Numbered from the stretch's first letter, positions 33,271 to 43,848 are shown. The stretch is 64,000 nucleotides of DNA from Craspedostauros australis (GCA_026770025.1 JAMXDE010000010.1:186001-250000), one strand, 5' to 3'. Translations and numbers: made by a program. Notes: generated from the letters alone by a model not told the origin.

Positions 33271-33835
33271 TGTCGGAATGTGTGTACTCGGATGTGTATG
33301 CATCAGTCACACTTGCTTGCCGCCATCTAGACTATTCGGTGGCGGAATCACGACACAAAACTATGACGTCACAGCGATACCATCACTATACCACGAAGAC
33401 ACCGCGATACTACGACGCCAGGATACCGCGATACCAGCGGATACCACAGTATCCATCACACGTGACGTCACATCGAGACCTTAACTACCAGGTCTACAGG
33501 AATGAAATATGTTGTGAATATTCCATCAGATTCGATCAATCATCAGATTCAACAAAACCTGAGAATGGAACAACGACGAGACAACGAGAGAGAAACGACG
33601 AAGTTGACGGTCAAGTCAACATCAACGAGCAACATGAGAGCAATGTGCATGGAGGTGCAAGAGGATTGCACCAAGCAATGAGAGCAAGGAAGGGATGGAT
33701 CAAGAGAGCATCTTGATCATCTCATACCCCACGCTCGCTCACCAACAATCAATAGCAACAACAGTAACAGTAACAGAAACACTTTGACAAAGAGTGTGAC
33801 TACTACCGATTCTCCGTGCGCGGAGCCTTCCAACA
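33271..33835 (+). repeat. 3' LTR of the copia element
   Basis: 565 bp, identical to the 5' LTR, including the TGACGTCA sites at 33364-33371 and 33463-33470. It is followed by TGTGTGTGTG, matching the GT-rich left flank. Confidence 0.97.
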
Positions 33836-34235
33836 TGTGTGTGTGTGTCCACCGTAGAGAGCGGGCCTGACTTGTCGTACACAAGGCAGAGGCAGCATGG
33901 GAGCAGTCTCCAGCCCTTCAATCTCTTGAAACATCCAGTGCCTTTATCACAGCATTCTATTGCACAAGCAGATATTGTGCCTGCGGTACTGTTCCAAACA
34001 TACGTAGAGAAGTACAGTCTATTCGTAGGTGTATTACATGCAGGGACGTGGGTCTACCACACCTCTATGAGTATGATACGAATACGGAGCGGCCCCTCCA
34101 TCTCATTCCATACCATCGTGTCGTGATGCTCACAGGTAGGAGTTTTGGTGCCATTCATCAAGCGATCGCGGTACTGAGACGCGGTCTTGCTCCTGACCGC
34201 TTTCTTTGGTGTGAGTTGCAGTTGCTTTGTGTCAG
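33836..34235. other. Right flank of the retroelement, no gene seen
   Basis: 400 bp of host sequence continuing the insertion site. It begins with a GT repeat. No coding signal is convincing. Confidence 0.5.
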
Positions 34236-36538
34236 CTATCTTCTCATGGTAGACAGCATCGCGTGTCGACGATCTGCTTCGTCCACGGCGATTTGATTGA
34301 AGGGCCCCGCGTGATGACGAACGTTTGTTGCCATGTTGTTGTTTGCCATGCCGTCCATTATCATCTTGCTCATTGATGTGCCGTTCAACGCTGTAATTTC
34401 GATATCCTCTTGATCTGCTTCGTTGTCACGCCGATGATGATCATTCATCGGAGAACTTCCTTCGCTGATCTTCGGCACGTGGTGTCAATTGGCTACAGCC
34501 ACGTTGATTTGGTCTTCGCCAACTTCCTCGGGCATGCGTTCGGGGAAGGTGAGCCCTTGCATTGGTGCAAACCAGTACCGGTGGAGTGCGCATTTGAGTT
34601 GGATTGGCGTGAACGTGAGGCTGCGTTCATGTCATCCGAACTGCCAGCTGTTCGTTGTCGCCGTGATGATGGCGATGAGTCCATCGATACTTGCGCAGTT
34701 CTTCTGTGGCCGCGATCGGATGGGCTTCGACGACTCCGCGACGATGGCGAGCGGCGGCTTCTTCCAGAGGAGCAAGTGTGAATTGCTCCGTCACGACGAT
34801 GGCGCAATGATGTCGAATGCTCCACACTCTTTGATCTTGACGATGTTGAATGCAGCTTGCCACTGGTGTGCTGTGCGCTTCTCCGCCGATGTCGTGGCGA
34901 CGGTGATCTCGATGGTAATATCAATGATGATGACACGTCTCTTGTTTTGCTGGAGTGGTGACATCGGGGCCCATTGCCAAGCACCTTGGAGATCCTTGCC
35001 TTCATCTCATCGCGCAGAGCACCCGTGCTTCATCCGCGTGAACGTCGTTGCTTTGAGTCTTCGCTTGGACGCAACGAACTGTGTGCGGATCTGTTGCGAG
35101 AAGGATCCACCTGGTCCTTCTTGCTCGATTGGCATTCGATTCCCAAACTCAAGGTTCCAGGACTGGATGAGGCTTGGGGTGCGGCCGAGACACCCCTGTG
35201 TTCATGTTCGCGTTCGAACTGCTGAAGATTGAGTTTGGATTTGGACTGTGATGATGACGGTAGCGACGATGATGACGCCTTTGCGAATGCTTTGGTCAAG
35301 GCAAGATCGACCAATTGCGATGATCGGGATTCGAGAGATGGCCGCTGCTTCGGTTTGGCAGAATTGGTCGACGACACTTCACGGAATGATGATCGTTTGG
35401 CCTTGAGGATACTTTCCAACGTTGACCTGCACTTGTTCAACGACAAAGACTGTTGTCTCTTTCATGTGTGCGGCTGAAGGGAAAGGGGGCTGATGTAGAT
35501 GCTGAGCTCCGACCTTCAGGCGTGACATGGGTCGCGGAGCTTCTCCCACCGTTCATTGCAGCAGCACTTGTCGCAACGCCGACGCTGCCATCGTCGTCGT
35601 CTTGGAGACTTGGCAGATTGATCAGTGACTCCAGGCTCTTGCTGCATGACATCTTCGTTGTCGCAACTCGAGATAGAGTCGGGGTGCTGGCTGCATTCAT
35701 CGAACCTGGTATGTCTGATGTGCCTGGTGTGTTGTGTCCGTCCTTCAAAAATTCCAGGGACTTCAAACTTTCGCTCCTCGATTTGTCGCTGCCGGTCATT
35801 CCGTTGGAATTCGTTCTTGGCCTTGGCCTGTGTCTCCGACTCTGGGCAAGCTTCGTCTTGTCTTGGTTGATCCGTTTGCGGGTTGCGCCGAGTGCTGTGG
35901 CTGTGGCGAAGCTGAGTCCACCTGGGGTGTTTGGCGTCTGTATCGATTCGTTGTTGTTGAACTTTCTGGGATCAAGGGAGCTGGATGACATCTCGTGATC
36001 TTGCATGTCGAGCATCTCCAGACTCTTCACATGTGATCGTTTCACAGCCGAAGCTTTCGCATCTTTGGCTGCACTTCTATTGGCGCTGCTTGGTGTATCT
36101 GTGCTGACACTCGCACAACCACCTGATTTTGCAGCTGCTTTGGCCTCATTGGCGACGCTGGTGGGCCTGCTCGCCTTCGATTTCGTGTCGGCCTGTTGCG
36201 GTTGCTTGGTCTCTGTTTGTTTCTCCGCTATCAGTCTGACACTGTCCTCTTCCACCAACTTCAATCGTCATGACCTCATGGCCTCTTGAAGGTTCGAACA
36301 GAGTATCAGGCTGGACACTTTGCTGTGACAACTCCCAGAGTAGATCGTACTCATGGAAGGTTCCATAGTAATACTCATAGTCGTAGGACGGGTGGGTCAA
36401 GGTGCGGAGAAATTGGCGAGCCTTCCCGCAGTTCCTCTTGGATGTTGATGACTCATCATCTTGTCTGATTGTTGGTGTTGGTGTTGATGGTACCAATGTG
36501 AAGGGATGTGGCGCCGTTGGAGGGGTCGCCATCGCCAT
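34236..36538 (-). other. Unresolved Ser-rich coding region, decayed or multi-exon gene
   Basis: Several minus-strand frames in series look protein-like but do not form one clear gene. 36538-36146 begins MAMATPPTAPHPFTLVPS and includes THPSYDYEYYYGTFHEYD. 36264-35437 is Ser/Thr/Lys-rich with a recurring Lys-Ser-Leu-Glu motif (VKSLEMLD, LKSLEFLKD, SKSLESLINL). 35446-35030 (CRSTLESILKAKRSS) shares its frame with 35005-34493 across one TGA and goes on as ALRDEMKARISKVLGNG and an Arg/Ser-rich part (SRSPSPRHRRR). 34478-34236 is a further small frame. Whether introns or damage separate them is unclear. The product would be largely disordered; function unknown. Confidence 0.4.
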
Positions 36539-37878
36539 CGTCGAACAGAATTGTGTCGCATGAAGAGATGCTGGTTTGCGTCATCATCGTCGGTGTCGTC
36601 ATGAGTGTTGTTGTTGAAGGATATCTTGCCTGTGTAGATGCATTGGAGGATGTATCGGATGTGTTTTGCTTGAAGGTTGAGAAGAGGGATGGTTGCTTGC
36701 ATGGGGGCCTCACTGTCTTTGGTGCCATCATTCGCGTGCTGATGTCGGATTCCGGAGTTGATCAGTGTCTCAATGGATGGGACGGTGATCCTGAGGACTT
36801 GGGTGTTTGTCTTGATTGGTTGTTGTTGGTCGCCCTGTCCACACAAGAATATGGTGTCTGTCCTGTTCTCGGTTTAGAAGGATCTGAGCTAGTCTTATCC
36901 AATGTTGATGTTGGTCCTCTTGTGGCTGCTGTGTTTGTGTTCATTCTCTTGCTTCTTCCGCTTCAACTGCTGTCTCAACTGTTCTTGTGGTTGTTCATTT
37001 GCTTGTTCGTTTTGTTGTAAGTGGTGCTGCAGTTGTTGCAGTTGTGGGTGAGCTGAAGGCGAAAATCCTCTAATGAGGGACTCCATACACTCCAGGTGGC
37101 CGTCGGCGCATGCCACATGAAGGGGAGTGTAACCATCATTGTTTTGGCAGTTGATGTTTGCCCCACATGATTTGATGAGGTACTCGATACACTCCAGGTG
37201 GCCACGCATGCATGTGTAATGAAGGGAAGTGTCACCATCATTGTTTTAGCAGTTGAAGTTCGCTCCACATGATTCGATGAGGTACTTCATGCACTCCAGG
37301 TGGCCATCAATGCATGCGTCATGGAGGGGAGTGTCACCATAGTTGTTTTGGCAGTTGAAGTTCGCTCCACATGATTCGATGAGATACTTCACACACTCCA
37401 GCTGGCCGTTGGAGCATGCATGATGAAGGGGAGTGTCACCATTGTTGGCTTTGCAGTTGATGTCCGCCTCACATGATTCGAGGAGGGACTCCATACACTC
37501 CAGGTGGCCGTTGGAGCATGCATGATGAAGGGGAGTGGCACCATCGTTGTCTTTGCAGTTGATGTCCGCCCCACCTGATTCGATGAGATACTTCACACAC
37601 CCCAGGTGGCCATACAAGCATGCCACATGAAGGGGAGTGTCACTATCGTCGTCTTTGCAGTTGATGTTCGCCCCACATGATTTGATGAGGTACTTCACAC
37701 ACTCCAGGTGGCCGTTGGAGCATGCGGCATGAAGGGGAGTATGACCAAACCATCTTGTAACCTTGTTGACATCAACTCTTTCATTCTGCATCTTATTCTG
37801 CTTCTTCCATTCCTTCAACACCGACAAGTTGCCTCTGTTGGCAGCATCAAGGAGTTGTTCGTTCGTAACATTCGGCAT
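36397..37878 (-). pseudogene. Ankyrin-BTB gene, copy B (broken)
   Basis: Second copy of the ankyrin-BTB gene. It starts MPNVTNEQLLDAANRGNLSV and has seven ankyrin repeats against six in copy A. In repeat 5 a CAA glutamine codon has become TAA (minus strand, about 37246-37248). The Gln-rich linker then continues. A BTB start (TDTIFLCGQGDQQQPIK) follows a possible 107-bp intron (36967-36861), but homology to copy A stops after IYTGKISFNNN, and the BACK-like half is replaced by unrelated sequence that overlaps the next unresolved frame. A full-length product is therefore unlikely. A truncated ankyrin protein of about 210 residues could still be made. Confidence 0.75.
36979..37197. repeat. 219-bp block identical to 23427-23645
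   Basis: Exact partner of the block in copy A. It lies inside otherwise diverged paralogues, pointing to recent gene conversion or a young partial duplication. Confidence 0.9.
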
Positions 37879-38142
37879 GTTGAGAGGATGGTTGATGGTT
37901 GATGGTTGGTGGTCTTTTGGTGTTGGATTGGCTGTCGAGGAAGTGTGTGGTCTGAGCTATCTACTATGAGGCAGAGATAATGATCGTGTGTCTTCAATAG
38001 CTTGTAGTAGTACGCGTATCATACACTGTGTGAGGAATGTGAGGAGCAATTCGATGTCTGTTGTTGATGTGCTCGAGTATGGGGTTGAGTAGTGTGTGTT
38101 GTTGTGTTTGACAGTTTTGTTCGGATGGTCTTCTTTCTCTCT

Positions 38143-38225
38143 CTTTGTGTTTGCTTGTGCTTGTTTGTGCTTGCTTGTGCTTGCTTGTGTTTGTCCGTGT
38201 TTGTCCGTGTTTGTCCGTGTTTGCC
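38143..38225. repeat. TTTGTCCGTG / TTGCTTGTGC minisatellite
   Basis: Short tandem units of 8-10 bp: repeats of TTGTGCTTGC pass into three perfect copies of TTTGTCCGTG. It sits at the right edge of the duplicated flank of copy B. Confidence 0.8.
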
Positions 38226-38652
38226 TCCAAGTCACGGGAAAAGCGTTGAAAACGACTTGGAGTGCCATCAACAACCACCATACGCGCCTCTCTATCTGCA
38301 CGTGGATGTACGAGTATCGGCAAACCATGAAGCGATTGCGGGAGGCAGAAGCCTGTGCTGAAGAGGAAGGTGCCACATGTGCGAATGAGAGACTTGACTA
38401 TGCTCTATTGCGATTGCTCATGGCAGCAGCAAAGCAGTTCCGGGAGACACAGCAACTGCGCACTCGGGCACGCACCAAGAGACCCCTGGTTGAGTGCAAT
38501 GTTCTCTCTGGAGTGCCGACGCCATGCTTCTTGGCACATCGGTCGAACGTGAGAGTTATTTTGCGAGAGCAATGTCTGGCTGCGTCGACGCTGTCCTCGC
38601 ATCTCGAGGAATCCGTCATTATGCTCGTATGATAATTTACGAACGACCCCGT
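38226..38652 (+). other. Unassigned ORF segment near the minisatellite
   Basis: A plus-strand frame (38096-38632) runs through this stretch. Its second half looks protein-like and helical (MYEYRQTMKRLREAEACAEE, ERLDYALLRLLMAAAKQFR). The first half is only the translated minisatellite. There may be a small gene or exon starting near 38308; no family is recognised. It converges on PEX3 with 20 bp between stops. Confidence 0.3.
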
Positions 38653-40137
38653 TCAGTCAAAGCTTATCGTATTTAGCTCCTGTACTGACGACAGCATCAC
38701 CAATCCGTTCGTCATGCTCTCCAACTCGACCTGGTCATCGTACATCCCCAGCGTCGTGTTCTTCAGATGCGCGATTATTGTCGCAAGCGGCAGCGCTTGT
38801 TGTCGCTGCACGCTGTCCCCATTCTCATCCCCGTCGGCAATTGTTCCAAATGCTTTGCCCAAGCGCTGGAACATGATCTGCGATGTGACTTTGAGGCATT
38901 CCAACTGCGCATCTTCTACGATGGGACTGTCGACGATATCCCAAGTTTCATCCTGCATCAATTGCGCATCGCTCTTCTTGCGGGGTGTACATGGATCGTT
39001 CACGTCCGCGCGATCAGTTGCAGTCGCATCATTGGAAAAGCTGCCATTCATTCCATTGGTAATCTCTGCCTCGTCGTCATCCGGCGAGATAAAGAATCGC
39101 ACGGGGCTTCTGGGACGCTTTCCGCGGGACCTCTTGACGTACGTTCCGTAGAGCACTTCATCGATGATGGCCTGCAAGGTCTGCCGCAGGTCGTCCTCGG
39201 TCACATTCATCGTCGATGGATCCAGCACGTTCCATTCGCCCATGTGGCGCGATACGCTACGCCGAACCGTGACGATCAGCTTGGCGATGCCGGTGTCGAA
39301 GAAGACATCGTACGTCCGAGCCAACATCAAGCGATGCGCCGAGGTGTTGCTATTTCCGATTTCATCGTCTGCGTTGCTGCTGTTGATGCCCATGTCGTTG
39401 TTGCCAGTGTGCTCGTTATCCCGCACTTGCTGCGCCATGTTTCGGGTGTAGAGATGCATCTGCGTCGTGAGCACGAGAAAGAGGCTCATATGCGCAAACA
39501 TGGTAGCGATCAACCGCGTGGCTGTTTCCACCTTGATCGTGTCCCACAGATCCTTCTCCAGGTTCTCCAGTTCGCTCTTGCTCTCGTCCGCACCTTCCTC
39601 TTTGAGCTTCATCTTCTTCGCACGGAGCCGCTTCAACGCCTTCGTGGTCTTGGACGTGTTGGTGGATTGCTCGATGGTCATCATCGCTGTCGGGAACAGG
39701 TTGAGCGAAGCGTTGATGACCTCCTCTTTGCACTTGATGAATTGCGCGCGCTTCAACTTCCACGCGTCCTTGTTGCTCCGCCTGCCATTGTACAATTGCG
39801 ACGGATCGGCTGCTGCGACGGCAGTGATGGCGGTGGTGCTGGTTTCTGTCAGCCATCGCACGGAGGATGTCACGGCACCTGCCGTTTGGGAAACCCAATC
39901 TTTCAATGGCTTATTTCGGTCGTTCGCTGTGGCGGTGACGGCAACAGGATCAGCACGCTGGCCTACCTCGTCCGCTTCCGCTTCGCCCCCATCCTGCTCT
40001 TCCTCTCCGTCCTCAAAGACCGCGCTCGCAACACGGTATGCGCCGTACAAGGCAGCAGCCGTCACCAGCGTCCCTCCCACGAACGCCAACCCAAAGGGTC
40101 TCTGAGGGATTCGGCGTCTTGGACGACCAACGTTCAT
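38653..40137 (-). CDS. PEX3: Peroxin PEX3
   Basis: 494 residues, no intron. PEX3 is the peroxisomal membrane receptor for PEX19 and is needed to insert membrane proteins and build peroxisomes. The N-terminus has the family layout: a short basic luminal tail (RPRRRIPQRP) and one transmembrane segment (FGLAFVGGTLVTAAALYGAY). The helical cytosolic domain carries the conserved block LEKDLWDTIKVETATRLIAT followed by MFAHMSLFLVLTTQMHLY, equivalent to the 'LW..lK...ftr..t..Y...ll..l...Q..il' signature. LRQTLQAIIDEVL and a C-terminal DDQVELESMTNG agree. An Asp/Asn-rich insert at about 350-390 is lineage-specific. It is head to head with the acidic secreted protein gene (521 bp). Confidence 0.88.
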   Translation of the reverse strand: MNVGRPRRRIPQRPFGLAFVGGTLVTAAALYGAYRVASAVFEDGEEEQDGGEAEADEVGQRADPVAVTATANDRNKPLKDWVSQTAGAVTSSVRWLTETSTTAITAVAAADPSQLYNGRRSNKDAWKLKRAQFIKCKEEVINASLNLFPTAMMTIEQSTNTSKTTKALKRLRAKKMKLKEEGADESKSELENLEKDLWDTIKVETATRLIATMFAHMSLFLVLTTQMHLYTRNMAQQVRDNEHTGNNDMGINSSNADDEIGNSNTSAHRLMLARTYDVFFDTGIAKLIVTVRRSVSRHMGEWNVLDPSTMNVTEDDLRQTLQAIIDEVLYGTYVKRSRGKRPRSPVRFFISPDDDEAEITNGMNGSFSNDATATDRADVNDPCTPRKKSDAQLMQDETWDIVDSPIVEDAQLECLKVTSQIMFQRLGKAFGTIADGDENGDSVQRQQALPLATIIAHLKNTTLGMYDDQVELESMTNGLVMLSSVQELNTISFD

Positions 40138-40658
40138 CGTTGCCTGCGTTCGTTACGTTCAATCCCTCTCGAATGTTGACGGACGAGATCATGAGTTGTG
40201 CACCACAACGATCCACCGAAGCAATCACAACGGTGTCAAGGAAAGAGATCCCCTTCTTCACCACATGAAGGCGAAGCCAAACACCTCCAAACAGGCATTC
40301 TGTTGCGCTTGTCGTTGTTTGTGATGATTCGTTGTTCGGATTTATTGTTTTGGCGCGTTTGTGGGAGTTATGGCAAATTTATGTAAACATCATATATTGA
40401 CGTTTGCGACTAGATCGACCATGTCAGCTCATCACTTGCCACGCGGAAGGCACCCATCCATCTTCGTGTTTCCCAACCAGTCCCCTCACATTTTCCGTCC
40501 AACATCGTGGTTGTGCCAAACGTCGCGACTTGGTTGACAACACAATCCGCAACCCAAGCAGACCGAACACAATAAAACCCAATCCGACATCGACGTGCCA
40601 AGCTTTGAAGGCAACGCTGGGACAGCGTATCGTGGAGCTCCTCGACTCAGACCGAACC
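40138..40658. promoter_or_regulatory. Divergent promoter region, PEX3 / acidic secreted protein
   Basis: 521 bp between opposite-facing starts. The right part is open in the frame of the next gene from 40404 but does not look like protein. An AT-rich stretch with TATAT lies near 40393. Confidence 0.5.
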
Positions 40659-43487
40659 ATGAGACGGATCCCTGCGCTGAACGGCTTGCGACAGCGCCAA
40701 CAGCAGAGGCATGGTATGTGCAGGCTGCTGTTGCTGCTGCTTTGCATGGTTGTGGCTGCGCTTTCGTCGGAACAGAGCCAAGAGCAGCAGCACACGCAGA
40801 AGTCTGAGCAACAGCCACAGCATGAGCAGCAGCAGTACCAGCAGAATGAGCAACAGAATGAGCACCATGATCCCCCCGTCAACACGGTCAACACGGCAGC
40901 GACGACAACGAAGCATGCTGATGAGACTGCCGTTGAGCACGATGTGAGGGACGACCACATCTCCGAGAAGATGGATGAGACGCCCCAACGGACAGAAACA
41001 GCAAATGCAAACCACGAGGTTGATCCCGCCGATGCTGCTCATACCGAGGAAGTGGAAAGGGTGAAAGAGACGACACAGCCTGAACGAAAATCCAAGCCGG
41101 TATCCGTCCAACAGGAAAGGCATTCGGAAGAGGCTGCGGAGGAGCGATCGTCCACGCCGGTGCCAGACGATGAAGACCCCGCGCAGCAGGAAGACCGCAG
41201 GCAGGAGCATGTGTCAACGACCAATGGTGAAGAGGTGCGCTTCACGGAGAATGCCAGCGAACGTGGTCAAAATGAGATCAAGGATGAAAATGACAGCGCT
41301 GATGATGAATCCAACTCACCTCCTCAAGACGAATGGAAACGGACGGAGGGTGATGATAGCGACTCCCAAGCAAAGACAGAACCAGGATCACAGAAGGAGA
41401 GTGCCCATGAATCATCTGAAGGCGGAGAACGAGCGAACACTGAAACAGCGGAGGAGCAACGGGACCAACGGAAACGAGACGAATTGCCGGAGAATCACGC
41501 CACTGCCGGAAACGAGGATGCTGCAAGTGGACACGCGGAAGGTGATGCGGCAGCAGCAGATGATAAGGATTTGAATCCAAACATAGATGGGGGCAGCCCA
41601 GTCCAGGATGACGAGATCCGTGAGCATACTCGTACACGCGATGAAGAACAACAGGAAACTCGCAAGCCAGAGGCTGTGCGGCATGAAGCGCCAGTAGTCA
41701 CGGAAGCGCATGTGCAAGAGGAGGATTCGCGCCCAGTCGCTGAAGGTGAAGCGGCGAGTGTCGATGAAGACCCAATGAAGATGGCAGAGACGGTTCCACC
41801 AAATCCCGCGGTGGAAGCCCAAGAGGTGGAGTCAGAGGAGACCAAGCAGGAAGCCAAGCAAGACACAACGCAGGAGGAGACAACAACGAAGGTGGAGCCG
41901 CAAAAGGAGGAAGCACAACGAAATGAGAACCATCCATCAGAGGAGGCAGCCACAACAAGTGCGAACGACGTGGATGAAGGAGACGTGGAGGTAGTGAATG
42001 CTACTGAACCAATCCCGTCATTATCTGAACATGAAGGTGAAACAGCGCAAGTTAACGATGAACCACAGAAATCACAATCAACGGAAGTCTCAACACATGA
42101 AGCGGACACCAACATCGATGAGACCGCAAAAGGCCAACAGGACAAGGCGTCCAATGAGCCAAGCAGACCTGTAGATGGCGCTACCGCAGCCACTGGAACA
42201 GTCATGCATAACGAAACTGAAACGGCTCAGGGTAAAGTCGATCCACGGCAACAGCCAGATGTCGCAGTCGAAGACGAAAAAAATGGTGTTGATGGAGCCA
42301 CCGAAGAATCTGTCGATTCTGCAAAGAATACCGAGACTGAAGTGTCTGCCGGCGAGGCCATCACGGAAGCGACTGAATCGCAGCAAAAACAGTCACCGAC
42401 CGAAGATGCCACAGCCACGTCAACAGAGGCTGATGATTCTCAGGCCGCATCAGGAAACGAAGGCCAAGAAAGCAACGCTGATTCTGACCAAAAATCAACG
42501 CAAGACTTGCCGGTCAAGGAAAAGAAACCAGCCGCGGAAGGTTCCATGGCGAGCTTCTTTGAGAAGGCGTCATCTCAAGGCAGCGGCGGATTTCAAGCCA
42601 TGCTCCAGCAGGCGGAGGTCCTGCAGCAAGCAGACAAGCCGGTGGCCAAGCCCACGCGGCCAGATCCCAAGAAGGATGAAGTTGCAGAACTCGCCCAGCT
42701 GAAGGTGTTGGCGAAGGATAAGGTATACGAGGGGAAATGGGGGATCCCAAACACCGAGCAAGCCCAGACCGACGTGGACTACTTATTCTCTCTCCTGTTC
42801 GAGTCCTACTGGAATGGCAGCAACACGACCGAACGCGTCCCGCTCGGCACGCATCAAATGAAGCTCTCTAACTCGCCCAGGGAATCCAGTGCAACAGTGA
42901 GCAATAGCAGCAGCCAAGATACCAACCAAACAACATCGCAAGCCGACACTGATGGTCAACCACCAGCGGACACCGCCGATCGATCCGTCAACTCGGAATT
43001 CGTCGAAGGTCTGGATGATATTAGCAAGCTCTTCGAAGCCGTCGATACTCCTGATGAGCTCGACGTGGGCGCATCCGGCTCCTCCATCCATGAAGTGCTG
43101 ATGGGGCAAGGTAAGCAGATACTGCTAAAGCGGATCCGAGCGCTCTACAAAGCAATTCAAGCGACCATGATTCGGATGAAGGAAAGGATTGCATCCTCCA
43201 TTTGGGACGAAGATGGCGAATTGCGGTTTAACCAGGATGACCTCCTCGTGGTGCTGGGCAGAGCGAAGGAGGTTGCGCAGAATCTGGCGAGCACCATAAC
43301 GGAGCTGGTGCAGGATCTTGTGGCCAAAGCGGAAGAGCTGGGTTTGGCTTTCGGTGGTGGCAGCGACGGCGGCGATGATGACGAATCGGATGAGTTTGAT
43401 GAAGATGTGCAGAACACGATGGAAATGATCCAGAAGATGCGAAATCTTCAGCTGGACACCGACAGTGGAGCGGGGCCGGAAGAATAA
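40659..43487 (+). CDS. Secreted, highly acidic low-complexity protein
   Basis: 942 residues from ATG 40659, chosen because it puts a signal peptide at the N-terminus (MCRLLLLLLCMVVAALSSEQ after a basic stretch). Residues about 45-620 are disordered and dominated by Glu, Gln, Asp, Thr and Ala, with Gln/His runs at the start. The C-terminal third is more ordered: AEGSMASFFEKASSQGSGGF, KVLAKDKVYEGKWGIPNTEQ, VDYLFSLLFESYWNGSNTTE, an amphipathic KQILLKRIRALYKAIQATMI, and VAQNLASTITELVQDLVAKA, then an acidic end. No family is recognised. A secreted polyanion could suit ion binding, a vacuole or the cell wall; this is speculation. Confidence 0.75.
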   Translation: MRRIPALNGLRQRQQQRHGMCRLLLLLLCMVVAALSSEQSQEQQHTQKSEQQPQHEQQQYQQNEQQNEHHDPPVNTVNTAATTTKHADETAVEHDVRDDHISEKMDETPQRTETANANHEVDPADAAHTEEVERVKETTQPERKSKPVSVQQERHSEEAAEERSSTPVPDDEDPAQQEDRRQEHVSTTNGEEVRFTENASERGQNEIKDENDSADDESNSPPQDEWKRTEGDDSDSQAKTEPGSQKESAHESSEGGERANTETAEEQRDQRKRDELPENHATAGNEDAASGHAEGDAAAADDKDLNPNIDGGSPVQDDEIREHTRTRDEEQQETRKPEAVRHEAPVVTEAHVQEEDSRPVAEGEAASVDEDPMKMAETVPPNPAVEAQEVESEETKQEAKQDTTQEETTTKVEPQKEEAQRNENHPSEEAATTSANDVDEGDVEVVNATEPIPSLSEHEGETAQVNDEPQKSQSTEVSTHEADTNIDETAKGQQDKASNEPSRPVDGATAATGTVMHNETETAQGKVDPRQQPDVAVEDEKNGVDGATEESVDSAKNTETEVSAGEAITEATESQQKQSPTEDATATSTEADDSQAASGNEGQESNADSDQKSTQDLPVKEKKPAAEGSMASFFEKASSQGSGGFQAMLQQAEVLQQADKPVAKPTRPDPKKDEVAELAQLKVLAKDKVYEGKWGIPNTEQAQTDVDYLFSLLFESYWNGSNTTERVPLGTHQMKLSNSPRESSATVSNSSSQDTNQTTSQADTDGQPPADTADRSVNSEFVEGLDDISKLFEAVDTPDELDVGASGSSIHEVLMGQGKQILLKRIRALYKAIQATMIRMKERIASSIWDEDGELRFNQDDLLVVLGRAKEVAQNLASTITELVQDLVAKAEELGLAFGGGSDGGDDDESDEFDEDVQNTMEMIQKMRNLQLDTDSGAGPEE

Positions 43488-43848
43488 ACAGCGAGAGCGA
43501 CGCCCACAGCGAGAGCGGCGCAAGTAGGTACTACTATACGCATAGAGTAATCATAAATACAGCCACAAGACAACTCCCTGCGAGTTGTAAACGATGCCAA
43601 TATGCCGAGTTTCGACACGGAATTTGTTTTATTATTTTTCATTACAGCAGTACGGCAAGCAAGGACAAGAATAAGCACAAGTACGTTCAAGCAGAAGAAC
43701 GGGAGAGTACCATGCACATGAATGCACCTGCCTTGGTCGTTGTGTGTTTTGTTATTGCTCTAATGATTGCCATTATGGTTGCTGTTTGTTGTATTCGTCC
43801 ACCTCTCTCAACTCCGAGAGGAGAGGCGTGATGCGACAGGGACACCAC
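43488..43848. other. Convergent 3' intergenic
   Basis: 361 bp between two stops. It holds an AT-rich run near 43620-43640 and nothing else recognisable. Confidence 0.5.

Larger units (their letters stand above)
25951..33835 (+). mobile_element. Ty1/copia LTR retrotransposon, apparently whole and recent
   Basis: 7,885 bp with two 565-bp direct LTRs that I find identical over their whole length, a 226-bp leader, one long polyprotein frame, and a polypurine tract next to the 3' LTR. The domain order gag-protease-integrase-RT-RNase H is that of Ty1/copia (Pseudoviridae); diatom relatives are known as CoDi elements. LTRs begin TGT and end ACA. The flanks are (GT)n on both sides (CTGTGTG before, TGTGTGTGTG after), so a 4-5 bp target duplication such as TGTG fits but cannot be placed uniquely. 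Identical LTRs imply a very recent insertion. It looks whole, with no break noticed. Confidence 0.97.

Noticed and set aside
38767-40179. 470-aa plus-strand ORF
   Set aside because: Antisense shadow of PEX3, kept open by GC-rich third positions in the sense codons; no signature, and it spans the sense start.
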